From assembly GCA_039820405.1 (NCBI GenBank), contig JBCBQC010000006.1:68319-132318 (forward strand): a stretch of DNA of 64,000 bases. The letters run 5' to 3'. The DNA comes from CALLVY01 sp937899855 (GTDB taxonomy: Bacteria; Bacteroidota; Bacteroidia; Chitinophagales; Saprospiraceae). The translations under genes and the position numbers were made by a program. Shown here in pieces: positions 36,001-42,378 of the stretch (position 1 is its first letter; each line of letters starts with the position of its first letter). Under the pieces are notes generated by a model that was not told the DNA's origin, did not search any database, and saw only the letters and a program-made list of their open reading frames with translations.

Positions 36001-37078
36001 GCGGGATACCATCCCGTTGTTTGTCGAGGTGGGACGGAGCGATACCTTCTGCATCGACACCAGTGTCTTTCACCATCCCCTGGATACCTTCTTCAATTTC
36101 TGCGAGGGCAGTGCCGGAGTTTTTGTCGACGTCATCTTGGTGGATAACAGCTTTTGCGTAGAATACACCGGACTGACGCCGGGCATTGATTCGGCCTGTT
36201 TGGTCGGCTGCGATACGGCGGGTTTTTGCGATACGACGATCTTGGTGCTGGAAGCGGTACGGCTCCAGCCGGAGGTGATTGATACCACCGTCCTACTGGC
36301 CGATTTTGACACCTTGTGTATCGACACTTCGGAATTGCCGGGGGAGGTGGATACCTTTTTCAATGCTTGTTCGCGCAATTCGGGCGTCTTTGTCGATTTC
36401 GTCCTCGATCGAGACCGGATTTGCGTGGTGTACGAAGGCCGCCAGCTCGGGACCGATACGGCTTGTCTGGTGTACTGTGACGAATTTGGGATCTGCGATT
36501 CGACCACCCTGATCGTGACGACCATCGAGGGCGCGGTGCCCCTACTCCCCGTGGCCGTCCGCGACAGTGGGCTGACGACCAGTGCCACGCCCGTTGAGAT
36601 CGACATCCTGCGCAACGATACGATCAATGGCAATTTGATCAACATCCTCATCATTGATCCACCGCTAAATGGCGTGGCCTCGGGGATGGGCTTCAACCTC
36701 GTCTACCTCCCGGACCCCGATTTTTGCGATGGGGTCGACAGCTTTAGCTACGCCATCGAAAACGAGGTGGGTAGGGATACCGCCACGGTGGTGGTGGAGG
36801 TACGCTGTACGGATTTAAAGGTCTATACTGGTTTTTCCCCCAATGCCGATGGCAACAACGACCGCTTTATGATTCTGGGGATCGAGCAGTTTCCGAACAA
36901 TCGGGTGCTGGTATACAATCGCTGGGGCAATCGGGTTTTTGAGCGGGAAGGCTATACCAACGATGAGGGCTGGGACGGCACTTGGGAGGGGCAGGAACTG
37001 CCGGATGGCACCTATTTTTACCGGGTCGAAGATGGTGAGGGGCGGGTGCTCAACGGTTACGTACAGCTCCATCGCTAG
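30098..37078 (+). CDS. giant SprB-like surface protein, T9SS type B
   Basis: 2326 residues from ATG 30098, with an unusually long N-terminal region before the hydrophobic export segment (about 33-55). It continues with an SdrD B-like domain (VGDYVWKDCDQDGIQDPGE), two HYR-like domains with DNCDPNP and DACGNQN motifs, and many SprB repeats (VSGGTAPYTFDW, LAAGVYTVEVSD and similar). At about 1516-1880 are two copies of an unnamed module of about 180 residues. Four copies of an unnamed Cys-rich module of about 80 residues follow or precede these, then an Ig-like domain. The end is the gliding-motility-associated C-terminal domain, YTGFSPNADGNNDRF to LPDGTYFYRVEDGEG, the type B sorting signal. It is probably an adhesin for gliding or attachment. 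Its likely secretion partner of the PorP/SprF family is encoded next. Confidence 0.9.
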   Translation: MSLLRQFGVHHCLSKPPFIAPTPEHIPLTRPRFWSQLVCWSLLLLALPSSAISTPTIHPEPSAHFGESFTGLGIYDYQWYARWRAKTTASPLVLLTSVGDYVWKDCDQDGIQDPGEAGIPNVPITLRGTDVLGNAVDELTFSGPTGSYAFTDLHPGLYTLEFGLPPGISGVAYTSLTPGADTLGSDADPLTGRTAAFRIENNKSISILDAGFIDMEAPVLLGVPADTTVTCGAIPLAPKRYVDILATDNWATDVTITFSESSTQGTNGPCSAYEYLIIRTWSADDGCGNSSAEVQLITVKDSAEPTFGQVPADITVDPARGELIPPPPNPAPSDNCDPNPQLHLIESDSPTGDCGLVRTRTWTVTDACGNQNAISQRITVRGTGNGGTARANGPLCTGDELRLFAEGGLLYHWTGPNNFSSDLQNPVLTAVGAQQAGIYSVLIDDGTCSSTIDVAVTISPALVVLPTIDPANCSAPGRIEVLVSGGTAPYTFDWQDLPGTDDPANRTDLVAGSYPLLVRDAGQCEWVETLVVVEDCPCTPPEVTDLLSRGSTCAEATGWAEVRTAGNPADYVYEWVPDLGTPNVANNRREALVAGVYTVKISDPLGVDCATEVSLVVGNVDASIVEDLTVSPASCALSNGSARLQPDYFTYRWTFDGTAASTRNDLAAGTYEVLVFDQSVPPCPNVILVEIPEENLLQLTAQVNQVPSCQMANGSVTIGVLGGSGNYAYSWGADARRDDLAAGVYTVEVSDLDRGCARRLTFALPSAVRGASIDAPTELLGSCAGVQDVQLDYDISFAAGFAFPADTFLVNATDTLNPAAPLAPGTYCLIVEDANGCLAGQHCFSVSEPAPLAVDLAIANQDCFRAGSIQLQVSGGVGPYRFNWSDLTGGGQSPDRDDLLAGTYRVTVRDANGCRQTLTDLVVANQCPTGCIEPVIRNVAVVEASCGAADGVIRLEMQGNPNQFHYRWTPDLGIGTAERKSNLPAGQYAVVITNIIDPSCSIRRDFLVQNADGPTVDIQVTQAATCQLANGAATLLPIAFDYRWCNGSDKFSATDLPSGTCYVTVTDPVTACSQVVAVEIPEGNPLRVQPQVLRQPDCGQANGRIELLVSGGSGAYALFWSDGGVGALRDNLAAGQYGITVTDPGGGDCQIEQSVVLTDAQSAAVRLRLDTAVPLVLDCAAGRDGKIDFTVDYPPTFAFPADTIISDGNGTYTNGELPAGNYCLLIRDAAACVAAEACFAIEEPEPMLLVATVRPVTCNDPGSIAVRVEGGRGNYQYDWAHLPGNANASILSSLAAGVYQLTVTDDRGCAAYARDLIVVDDCLACPNSATLRRVIPTNSSQTDCIQLEACFTRNLTNIVLSDADRNGQSPLGSWTLASSGCLDYHAGATPGADTICVIAQYGNLLDTTCMIYAVFDPPTVPALTDTLYLDTPEQTGVDTCLSLLELGGVFTDARILEAPRNATGSLELTAACLRYEPNAGVLGPGVDTMLVEVCNAAIPLCDTTVVVVSVSLGLQCTPFFAGPDTLDLFADDCDGEALFCLDSIPPFATQFYSIEVDQQPLAPPFVGCNPDTLIEYDLDRVLRLAPLGPYELVEWVVNADTFRLATFPSFAVLLDSMNVWDPLGNWERLGDRIVGGNLANQYGDLNVESPQVSIGDPIPLDLLIAAQGTQIAVDTGFHQLVLTLDSTGCSDTLWLDVACDLCPDYYAGPDSLLADSCAGTAPLCLDVELVNLPQFTIEDNGALFTGDFRPCAIDTSFQYVVFPLAIPGIYELVSWEVNGTNFTLPLFTTVAQLADSMRVWDPAGNWQLLGLVIVGGNPGSSYGALEVASSGNAPFNIELQLINDAVAILLSPGEHDIRVTDNRSICVDEFSVTVTCDSLVLPPPPLDTLLRVFEGETDTLCLEDLPVIDSFRNLCPDDSDGNVSVEVILGTNCIAYSGLELGLDTFCLEVCEGLLCDTVNWVIETLPLRDTIPLFVEVGRSDTFCIDTSVFHHPLDTFFNFCEGSAGVFVDVILVDNSFCVEYTGLTPGIDSACLVGCDTAGFCDTTILVLEAVRLQPEVIDTTVLLADFDTLCIDTSELPGEVDTFFNACSRNSGVFVDFVLDRDRICVVYEGRQLGTDTACLVYCDEFGICDSTTLIVTTIEGAVPLLPVAVRDSGLTTSATPVEIDILRNDTINGNLINILIIDPPLNGVASGMGFNLVYLPDPDFCDGVDSFSYAIENEVGRDTATVVVEVRCTDLKVYTGFSPNADGNNDRFMILGIEQFPNNRVLVYNRWGNRVFEREGYTNDEGWDGTWEGQELPDGTYFYRVEDGEGRVLNGYVQLHR

Positions 37079-37193
37079 ATCGGGATCGGTCCGCCTACGC
37101 TAAGGCACGATTTTTGTTTCCCAAATTAGGTGGTAAACCCTGGATTATTTGCGTTTTGGGGGAAGCCGTAAAAAACAGAAATCGAACCACTTC

Positions 37194-38198
37194 ATGAGAA
37201 AAACTATACTACTAGCACTCTGCCTGTGCGGTCTGTGGGGGACCAGTAAGGCCCAGCAGGACCCGATGTTTACCAAATACATGTTCAACAGCCTGGTTTT
37301 CAATCCGGCTTACGCGGGCAGTCACGAGTATTTGTCGGCGCGGATCATCTACCGCGATCAGTGGCTGGGCATCGACGGGGCTCCGACGACGCAATCGCTG
37401 ACCGTGCATACCCCGACGGGAGAACGGGTGGGGGTTGGCCTGAGTATTTACAACGATCAGATTGGGGCTTCGGGCTCGACGACCGTCAATTTTGCCTACG
37501 CTTACCGCGTGGCCTTTGGACGGGGCAAGCTGTCGATCGGTATTCAAGCCGGGGTAGAAAACTGGCGGGCCGACTGGTCGGGCCTCAAGTTTAAGGATCC
37601 CCAGCAGATGGATGCGGTCTTTTCTGATGGCATCAACCGCTGGATTCCCAATTTTGGAGCTGGGGTGTTCTATTACGCCCCCAAGTTTTACGTGGGCTTT
37701 TCGGTCCCGCACCTCATCAACTTCGACCTACAGGACGATGCCGATGCCCTCGGCCTTGACGAGTGGGCCAAGCTCTACCGCCACTACTTCCTATCGGCGG
37801 GGGTGATCCTACCGATTGCACCGGGCTTGCTCTTCAAACCTTCCATCCTCTTCAAGAGCGTTGGCTTTTTGGGCGAATTCTCGTCCAGTCCCAATTCCTT
37901 TACCATCGGTGCTCCTACGGAGTTTGACATCGACCTCTCGGTACTGTTTTACGAGGCGCTCTGGGTGGGGGTCTCGTTCCGCTCGGCGGTGGAGGCCCGG
38001 GCCTTTGGGGGCCTGAGTAGCTTTGACTCGGCGGACATCTGGGCGGCGTACTACCTGCGGAGTGGACTGCGGATTGGTGCGGCCTACGATTATACCCTTT
38101 CGGATTTGCGCACTTTTACGGATGGCTCTTTTGAGATCCTGCTGGGCTACGACTTTAATTTCAGCAATAAAAAGATCAATACGCCGCGGTACTTTTAG
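37194..38198 (+). CDS. PorP/SprF family T9SS outer-membrane protein
   Basis: 334 residues from ATG 37194 with signal peptide MRKTILLALCLCGLWGTSKA. QQDPMFTKYMFNSLVFNPAYAGSHEYLSARIIYRDQW is the signature start of the family. The rest is a 14-strand-type barrel with GAPTTQSLTVHTP and GVGLSIYNDQIGASGSTTVNFAYAY. Members such as SprF are needed to secrete or anchor type B T9SS cargo encoded just upstream. Here the giant protein gene precedes it by 115 bp, so the pair fits that rule. GATTTTTG at about 37108 is a one-mismatch -7 element and could give it a promoter of its own. Confidence 0.93.
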   Translation: MRKTILLALCLCGLWGTSKAQQDPMFTKYMFNSLVFNPAYAGSHEYLSARIIYRDQWLGIDGAPTTQSLTVHTPTGERVGVGLSIYNDQIGASGSTTVNFAYAYRVAFGRGKLSIGIQAGVENWRADWSGLKFKDPQQMDAVFSDGINRWIPNFGAGVFYYAPKFYVGFSVPHLINFDLQDDADALGLDEWAKLYRHYFLSAGVILPIAPGLLFKPSILFKSVGFLGEFSSSPNSFTIGAPTEFDIDLSVLFYEALWVGVSFRSAVEARAFGGLSSFDSADIWAAYYLRSGLRIGAAYDYTLSDLRTFTDGSFEILLGYDFNFSNKKINTPRYF

Positions 38199-38682
38199 TG
38201 GGAAGCGGAAGGGGATGGTGAATGAAGCGGAGGGAGCTTCCGTACGAGCCGTGCGAAGGCTCCTGGTCCTGGTACGTCGGGATGGTACTCGATTTGAGCG
38301 GGTAAAAAAGAGAGAAAACGGAGGAAATGAGGGGGAGGTGGAATAAGGGTCTTGAGGGAGGGAATCCCACCCAAGCCACCGCCGCCAGTCGTCGCTCGAT
38401 TTTTTGACCTACGGCTATAGCTCCGCCAGCCACTCGATCGAGCCCTTCGACCGCAAGGTTACCAAGACGTTTTCCCGGGATATCTTTTACTTGGGTCCCT
38501 GCCGAGAAAAGGTCCCTACATAGACGCTTTCGGCGGATAAATTCCATAAAATCAATTGGGTATAATTGCAATGTATCGGCCAGAACCCTTGAAAAGTAAG
38601 GAAAATATTTTTGAAAAAAAGTAGGGCCTTCGCAAAAAAGTGAACCCCGTCCCTTCAGCTTCTGAGTCCCTTCTACCGCCAC

Positions 38683-38742
38683 GTACCAAGTGGTACAAAA
38701 AAGATATTAATTTTTATTTTAAGATGTAAAGTCCTATCTTTA
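38683..38742 (+). promoter_or_regulatory. possible dinB promoter with upstream palindrome
   Basis: GTACCAAGTGGTAC (38683-38696) is a perfect 6-bp-arm inverted repeat with a 2-bp centre. TATCTTTA at 38735-38742 differs from TAnnTTTG at the last base. If both are used the palindrome would lie about 50-60 bp upstream of transcription start, where an activator or a repressor could bind. A DNA-damage link is only a guess from the identity of dinB. Confidence 0.4.
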
Positions 38743-38862
38743 ACGCCAAGTAGCATCTACCTTTCCCATTTTACGTATCCATTCTCCCGGATTGCCCCCC
38801 ACGACGGCGCAACCTTCTCCAAGCATCCCATCGGACGAAGATACTCATCCCAACAACCGTTG

Positions 38863-38904
38863 AGAGTCGGCGCTATACTCTATCTTAGTGTCCGACTCTT
38901 TTTT
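38863..38904 (+). terminator. terminator-like hairpin directly before dinB
   Basis: AGAGTCGG (38863-38870) pairs with CCGACTCT (38892-38899), followed by a run of T residues to 38904. It ends only 10 bp before the dinB ATG at 38915 with no gene upstream on this strand. It may end a short leader RNA or act as an attenuator; TCGGAC at 38831-38836 could pair with GTCCGA at 38890-38895 and open it. Confidence 0.5.
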
Positions 38905-38914
38905 ATGCCGCCCT

Positions 38915-39988
38915 ATGCTGCGCAAGATCATTCATATCGACATGGACGCCTTTTACGCTTCGGTGGAGCAGCGGGACCACCCCGAGCTGCGGGGCAAGCC
39001 CGTGGCGGTGGGCTGGTCGGGCAACCGCGGGGTGGTGGCGGCCGCCAGCTACGAAGCCCGCCGCTTTGGGGTGCGCTCCGCCATGCCCAGCGTGACGGCC
39101 AAACGCCGCTGCCCAGACCTGGTCTTCGTCAAGGCGCGTTTTGAAGTGTACCAATCCGTATCCCGTCAAATCCGCGCCATCTTCCACGAATACACCGACC
39201 TGGTGGAACCCCTGTCCCTCGACGAAGCCTACCTCGACGTCACCGAAAACAAGATCGGGATGCCTTCGGGGACCATCATCGCCGAGCAGATTCGCCAAAA
39301 AATTCGGGACCAGACCCAATTGACCGCCTCGGCCGGAGTATCCTTCAACAAGTTCATCGCTAAGATCGCCTCCGATATCAACAAGCCCAACGGCATCAAA
39401 GTCATCACCCCCGCCGAAGCGGACGCTTTTCTGGAAGCCCTCCCGATCGAAAAGTTTCACGGGATCGGTAAGGTGACGGCGGAAAAAATGCGGCGAATGG
39501 GGGTGAGCAATGGGGCCCAACTCAAGGCCCTCAGCGAGATCGACCTGGTCAAGCGCTTTGGTAAGGTGGGACGCTTTTACTACAAAATTGTCCGCGCCCG
39601 GGACGAGCGACCCGTCAATCCCAATCGAATCCGCAAATCCATCGGAGCGGAGCGCACCTTCTCCGAGAATGTCGATACCCTGGAGGGCATGCGCGAAAAG
39701 ATCGCCAGCATCATCCAGCGGGTCTACGACTACATGGAAAAAACGGACAACTACGGCCGTACCCTCACCCTAAAAATGAAGACACCTGATTTTCAAATCA
39801 TCAGTCGCAGCAAGACTTACGTCCGCGAAATTCGCGAGCGGGAGGCCTTCGTCAAGGCCTGCGACGAACTGCTGGTCGCCAACTGGAGCGAGGCCGGGGC
39901 GGTACGCCTCCTCGGCGTGGCCGTCTCGAATTTACTCAAAGACCACACCGAGGAAGGCATCCAGCTGGAGTTGGATTTTGACGCCTGA
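38915..39988 (+). CDS. dinB: DNA polymerase IV (Y family)
   Basis: 357 residues from ATG 38915; a GTG at 38888 lies inside the upstream hairpin and is rejected. IIHIDMDAFYASVEQRDHPELRGKPVAVG is the palm start with Asp9, and PLSLDEAYLDVT holds the other catalytic acids (Asp103, Glu104). ASAGVSFNKFIAKIASDINKP and the helix-hairpin-helix FHGIGKVTAEKMRRMGV follow. The C-terminus EGIQLELDF resembles a beta-clamp binding motif. The enzyme performs error-prone bypass of lesions. It converges with the phosphoesterase gene, which begins its stop 22 bp away. Confidence 0.95.
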   Translation: MLRKIIHIDMDAFYASVEQRDHPELRGKPVAVGWSGNRGVVAAASYEARRFGVRSAMPSVTAKRRCPDLVFVKARFEVYQSVSRQIRAIFHEYTDLVEPLSLDEAYLDVTENKIGMPSGTIIAEQIRQKIRDQTQLTASAGVSFNKFIAKIASDINKPNGIKVITPAEADAFLEALPIEKFHGIGKVTAEKMRRMGVSNGAQLKALSEIDLVKRFGKVGRFYYKIVRARDERPVNPNRIRKSIGAERTFSENVDTLEGMREKIASIIQRVYDYMEKTDNYGRTLTLKMKTPDFQIISRSKTYVREIREREAFVKACDELLVANWSEAGAVRLLGVAVSNLLKDHTEEGIQLELDFDA

Positions 39989-40010
39989 TATTCCCCTTAC
40001 TGCTATCCCC

Positions 40011-41465
40011 CTAGCGCTGGGGCAACTCAATACATCCTCCGCCACTCGTAGAGTAGGTCGAATCGGCGGTGAGGGCACAGGCAAAATACGACCAATTGTT
40101 ACTCGTGGGTACGTAAGCACCCGAGGTGTTCTGGGCGCTGTAATTGAGGCGAAAGCCACGACGTAAGGTCGTATTTTGCTCCAGGTCCTGGCGCAATTGG
40201 TCCAGTGATTGGGCGTTGATGCCGTTTTGGGCGTAGGTGGCCTGAAAACGGTATTCTTCCTTCCACTGCGTTTGGGTCGCGTCGACTACGCCCTGGAAAT
40301 AGTAGGCCGTGTAGTCGAGCAACTGGGTAGATTGGGCGTCGTAGGTGTACAGAAAATATGCGGGGTTGTTTTTAAAAATGGGGCTGACCGCTGGAGTGAT
40401 GTGGACGAAGGAGCTGGCCTGGCCGCTATCGTCGTTGAAGATCATGAAGTGATCCATGTGGGTGTGGCCCGCCAACTGAGCGGAAATGACGTCCCGGTAG
40501 GCATTGAGGGTGTCGACGAAGGGGGCACTAAAGGATTGGTGCCAAAAGGTGGGACTCGAGCTGCCGCCCAGCGCACCGGGGACGTTGATGCCGGGGGGGA
40601 TGTGGTAGACCAGCCAGACTTGGGCCGTATCGCGGCGGGCGTCCCGCAGTTCCTGGCTGAGCCAGTCGAGGTGCTCCTGGGCGTGTTGCTGGATTTCGGA
40701 CCAGGAGAGATTGGAGCCGCAGTAGTTCCGATGGTTGGATTCCATGTAGCTCTTGGAAAAGAGGTTGCTGTTGAGCCCCAAGATGCGGTGCTGGTGGTTG
40801 GCAGTGGAAAAAGCCGTAAAGTAGCCTCCCTTTTTAAAGTCGGAGCTAAAGGTGGTCGGGGGGAGCGACTTACCGAGGAGTTGCTTCCAGATGGGGACCA
40901 TGTCGGAGAGGAAGCGGCCGTTGGGCGTCACCTTATAGTCGCCGCAGTAGGAATCGTTGTTGCCCAATACGGGGACGAAAACGCTATTGGGGTAGAGGGC
41001 CTGCAGTTGGTCGGCGATCAAACGGATGATGTTGGCCAGGAAATCCTGACTCTCGCGGAGGCTCATCCCGGCCGCTTCGGCATTGCCCAGGAAGTGGTGG
41101 GCCAAAAAGTCGCCGGAGAGGATGACGAAGTGGGGGTTTTGAACCTTTTGGGGCAGGTCCTGAAGCAGGGAGGCAAAAAGGTTGTAATGGGTATCTTCGC
41201 CTTCCTGGCCAAAGCCGCTTTGCTGCAAGCGGTGGAAGATGCCCGCCCACTCGCGGTAGGGGGCCTTGCGGAGGGAGTCGACCAGGGTGCTGGAGTAAAA
41301 GACATCGAGGTGGAGGTCCGAAATGCTGAGGACCGTATCGGGGATGGTGGTCGAGGCACTCACTTCCGGGCCGGAGGGCTCGGCGGGGCGATCGATGCAG
41401 GCCGTCATTCCGATGAATAAGAGCAGGACCGCAATGAGGGGGAGGCATTGATTGTGGTGGTTCAT
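40011..41465 (-). CDS. calcineurin-like phosphoesterase lipoprotein (sphingomyelinase-like)
   Basis: 484 residues from ATG 41465 with a lipoprotein-type signal (hydrophobic run to FIGMTAC, Cys23). The metallophosphoesterase motifs occur in order: SISDLHLDVFYS, VILSGDFLAHH, VLGNNDSYCGDY, VYHIPPGINV and AGHTHMDHF. This layout, with a C-terminal extension of about 120 residues, is that of acid sphingomyelinase-like phosphodiesterases. They cleave phosphodiester or phosphoanhydride bonds outside the cytoplasm using two metal ions. A role in phosphate scavenging or lipid turnover is possible; the substrate is not shown. It is divergent from the HAD gene. Confidence 0.87.
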   Translation of the reverse strand: MNHHNQCLPLIAVLLLFIGMTACIDRPAEPSGPEVSASTTIPDTVLSISDLHLDVFYSSTLVDSLRKAPYREWAGIFHRLQQSGFGQEGEDTHYNLFASLLQDLPQKVQNPHFVILSGDFLAHHFLGNAEAAGMSLRESQDFLANIIRLIADQLQALYPNSVFVPVLGNNDSYCGDYKVTPNGRFLSDMVPIWKQLLGKSLPPTTFSSDFKKGGYFTAFSTANHQHRILGLNSNLFSKSYMESNHRNYCGSNLSWSEIQQHAQEHLDWLSQELRDARRDTAQVWLVYHIPPGINVPGALGGSSSPTFWHQSFSAPFVDTLNAYRDVISAQLAGHTHMDHFMIFNDDSGQASSFVHITPAVSPIFKNNPAYFLYTYDAQSTQLLDYTAYYFQGVVDATQTQWKEEYRFQATYAQNGINAQSLDQLRQDLEQNTTLRRGFRLNYSAQNTSGAYVPTSNNWSYFACALTADSTYSTSGGGCIELPQR

Positions 41466-41577
41466 TTGTTTTTTCTCCAAAATGCCCCCAGATTATCTCC
41501 CATTCAAGCGTATTTCTACGTGAAATGGTCCTCCAATTCCCTATTTTAGCGTTTCTTGGGCCCCACAACTCAAAATT

Positions 41578-42291
41578 ATGTCCGCCAAAACTTTATTGCT
41601 ATTCGACATCGACGGTACCCTGGTCCATTCCAATAAGATCGACAGCCAGTGCTTTGCCCATATCTACCAGACCATTTACGAGCGTCCCTTTCCGAGCATC
41701 GACTGGCGGGTCTACCCCCACGTCACCGACCATACCATCTTTGGTACCGTCATCCGCGATCAATTTCAGCGGGAAGCCGAGCCCCAAGAGATCCAGCACT
41801 TTCAAGACCAATTCGTCGCCCTACTCCAACAAAAACGCCAACGGCAGCCCCAGGACTTTATGGAAGTCCCCGGTGCCAAACGCATCATCGACCGATTGCT
41901 GGGCGAGGCCGACTTTACGGTGGGCATCGCCACCGGAGGCTGGGAAAGGCCGGCCCGTCTCAAACTCCAACACGTCGGCATCCCCGAGCACCAACTGGTA
42001 CTGAGCGGCGCCGACGAGCAAATCCGTCGCGAAGACATCCTCCAAAAAGCCATCGACGAGACCCGCGCCCAGCACCCCCACCTGGAACGGATCGTTTACC
42101 TCGGCGACGCCAGTTGGGACGTCCGCACCACCCGCAACATGGGCCTCGACTTTATCGGCATCCGCCGGGCGGGCGATCTCGAAGTGCTACACGAACTGGG
42201 CGCCCAGGTCGTCATCCAGGATTTTTTGGATTATCCCACCGTACTCCGCGCCGTAGCCGAAGCCCGCGTCCCGGATGCCCCCCGCCGCTGA
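41578..42291 (+). CDS. HAD-family phosphatase
   Basis: 237 residues. LLLFDIDGTLVHS gives motif I with the two catalytic Asp residues. A helical cap (about 20-100) follows, then GIATGGWERPARLKLQ in place of motif II, with Thr. VYLGDASWDVRTTRNMGLDFIGI is motif IV with GDASWD. The layout is that of phosphoglycolate phosphatase or beta-phosphoglucomutase relatives. The substrate is uncertain. The start ATG is 113 bp from the divergent phosphoesterase gene. Confidence 0.88.
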   Translation: MSAKTLLLFDIDGTLVHSNKIDSQCFAHIYQTIYERPFPSIDWRVYPHVTDHTIFGTVIRDQFQREAEPQEIQHFQDQFVALLQQKRQRQPQDFMEVPGAKRIIDRLLGEADFTVGIATGGWERPARLKLQHVGIPEHQLVLSGADEQIRREDILQKAIDETRAQHPHLERIVYLGDASWDVRTTRNMGLDFIGIRRAGDLEVLHELGAQVVIQDFLDYPTVLRAVAEARVPDAPRR

Positions 42292-42378
42292 TGGGGACAA
42301 GCCCATCCCCGCGGCCACCCGGAATTCCCAAAGTTTAGCTATCTTTCTTTATCAATTGATAGACCTCATCCATCGCTC

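Larger units (their letters stand above)
38199..38914. other. 716-bp region upstream of dinB with palindrome and hairpins
   Basis: No intact gene. Near 38232-38262 a hairpin GGAGC...GCTCC encloses GTAC...GTGC. Short open stretches in 38400-38530 show no recognisable family. The dinB-proximal half becomes AT-rich and has a perfect palindrome at 38683-38696, a -7-like TATCTTTA at 38735-38742, and a terminator-like hairpin at 38863-38904. Confidence 0.5.

Noticed and set aside
38225..38300. Sequence TACGAGCCGTGCGAAGG recalling the first strand of group II intron domain V
   Set aside because: The second strand (ACGGTTC-like) and the GAAA loop are missing and no reverse transcriptase gene is present. 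A hairpin can be seen but an intron is not supported.
38176..38682. Open frame of about 168 codons on the minus strand before dinB
   Set aside because: It overlaps the end of the PorP/SprF gene, has no recognisable family, signal or motif, and covers hairpins. More likely chance or remnant.
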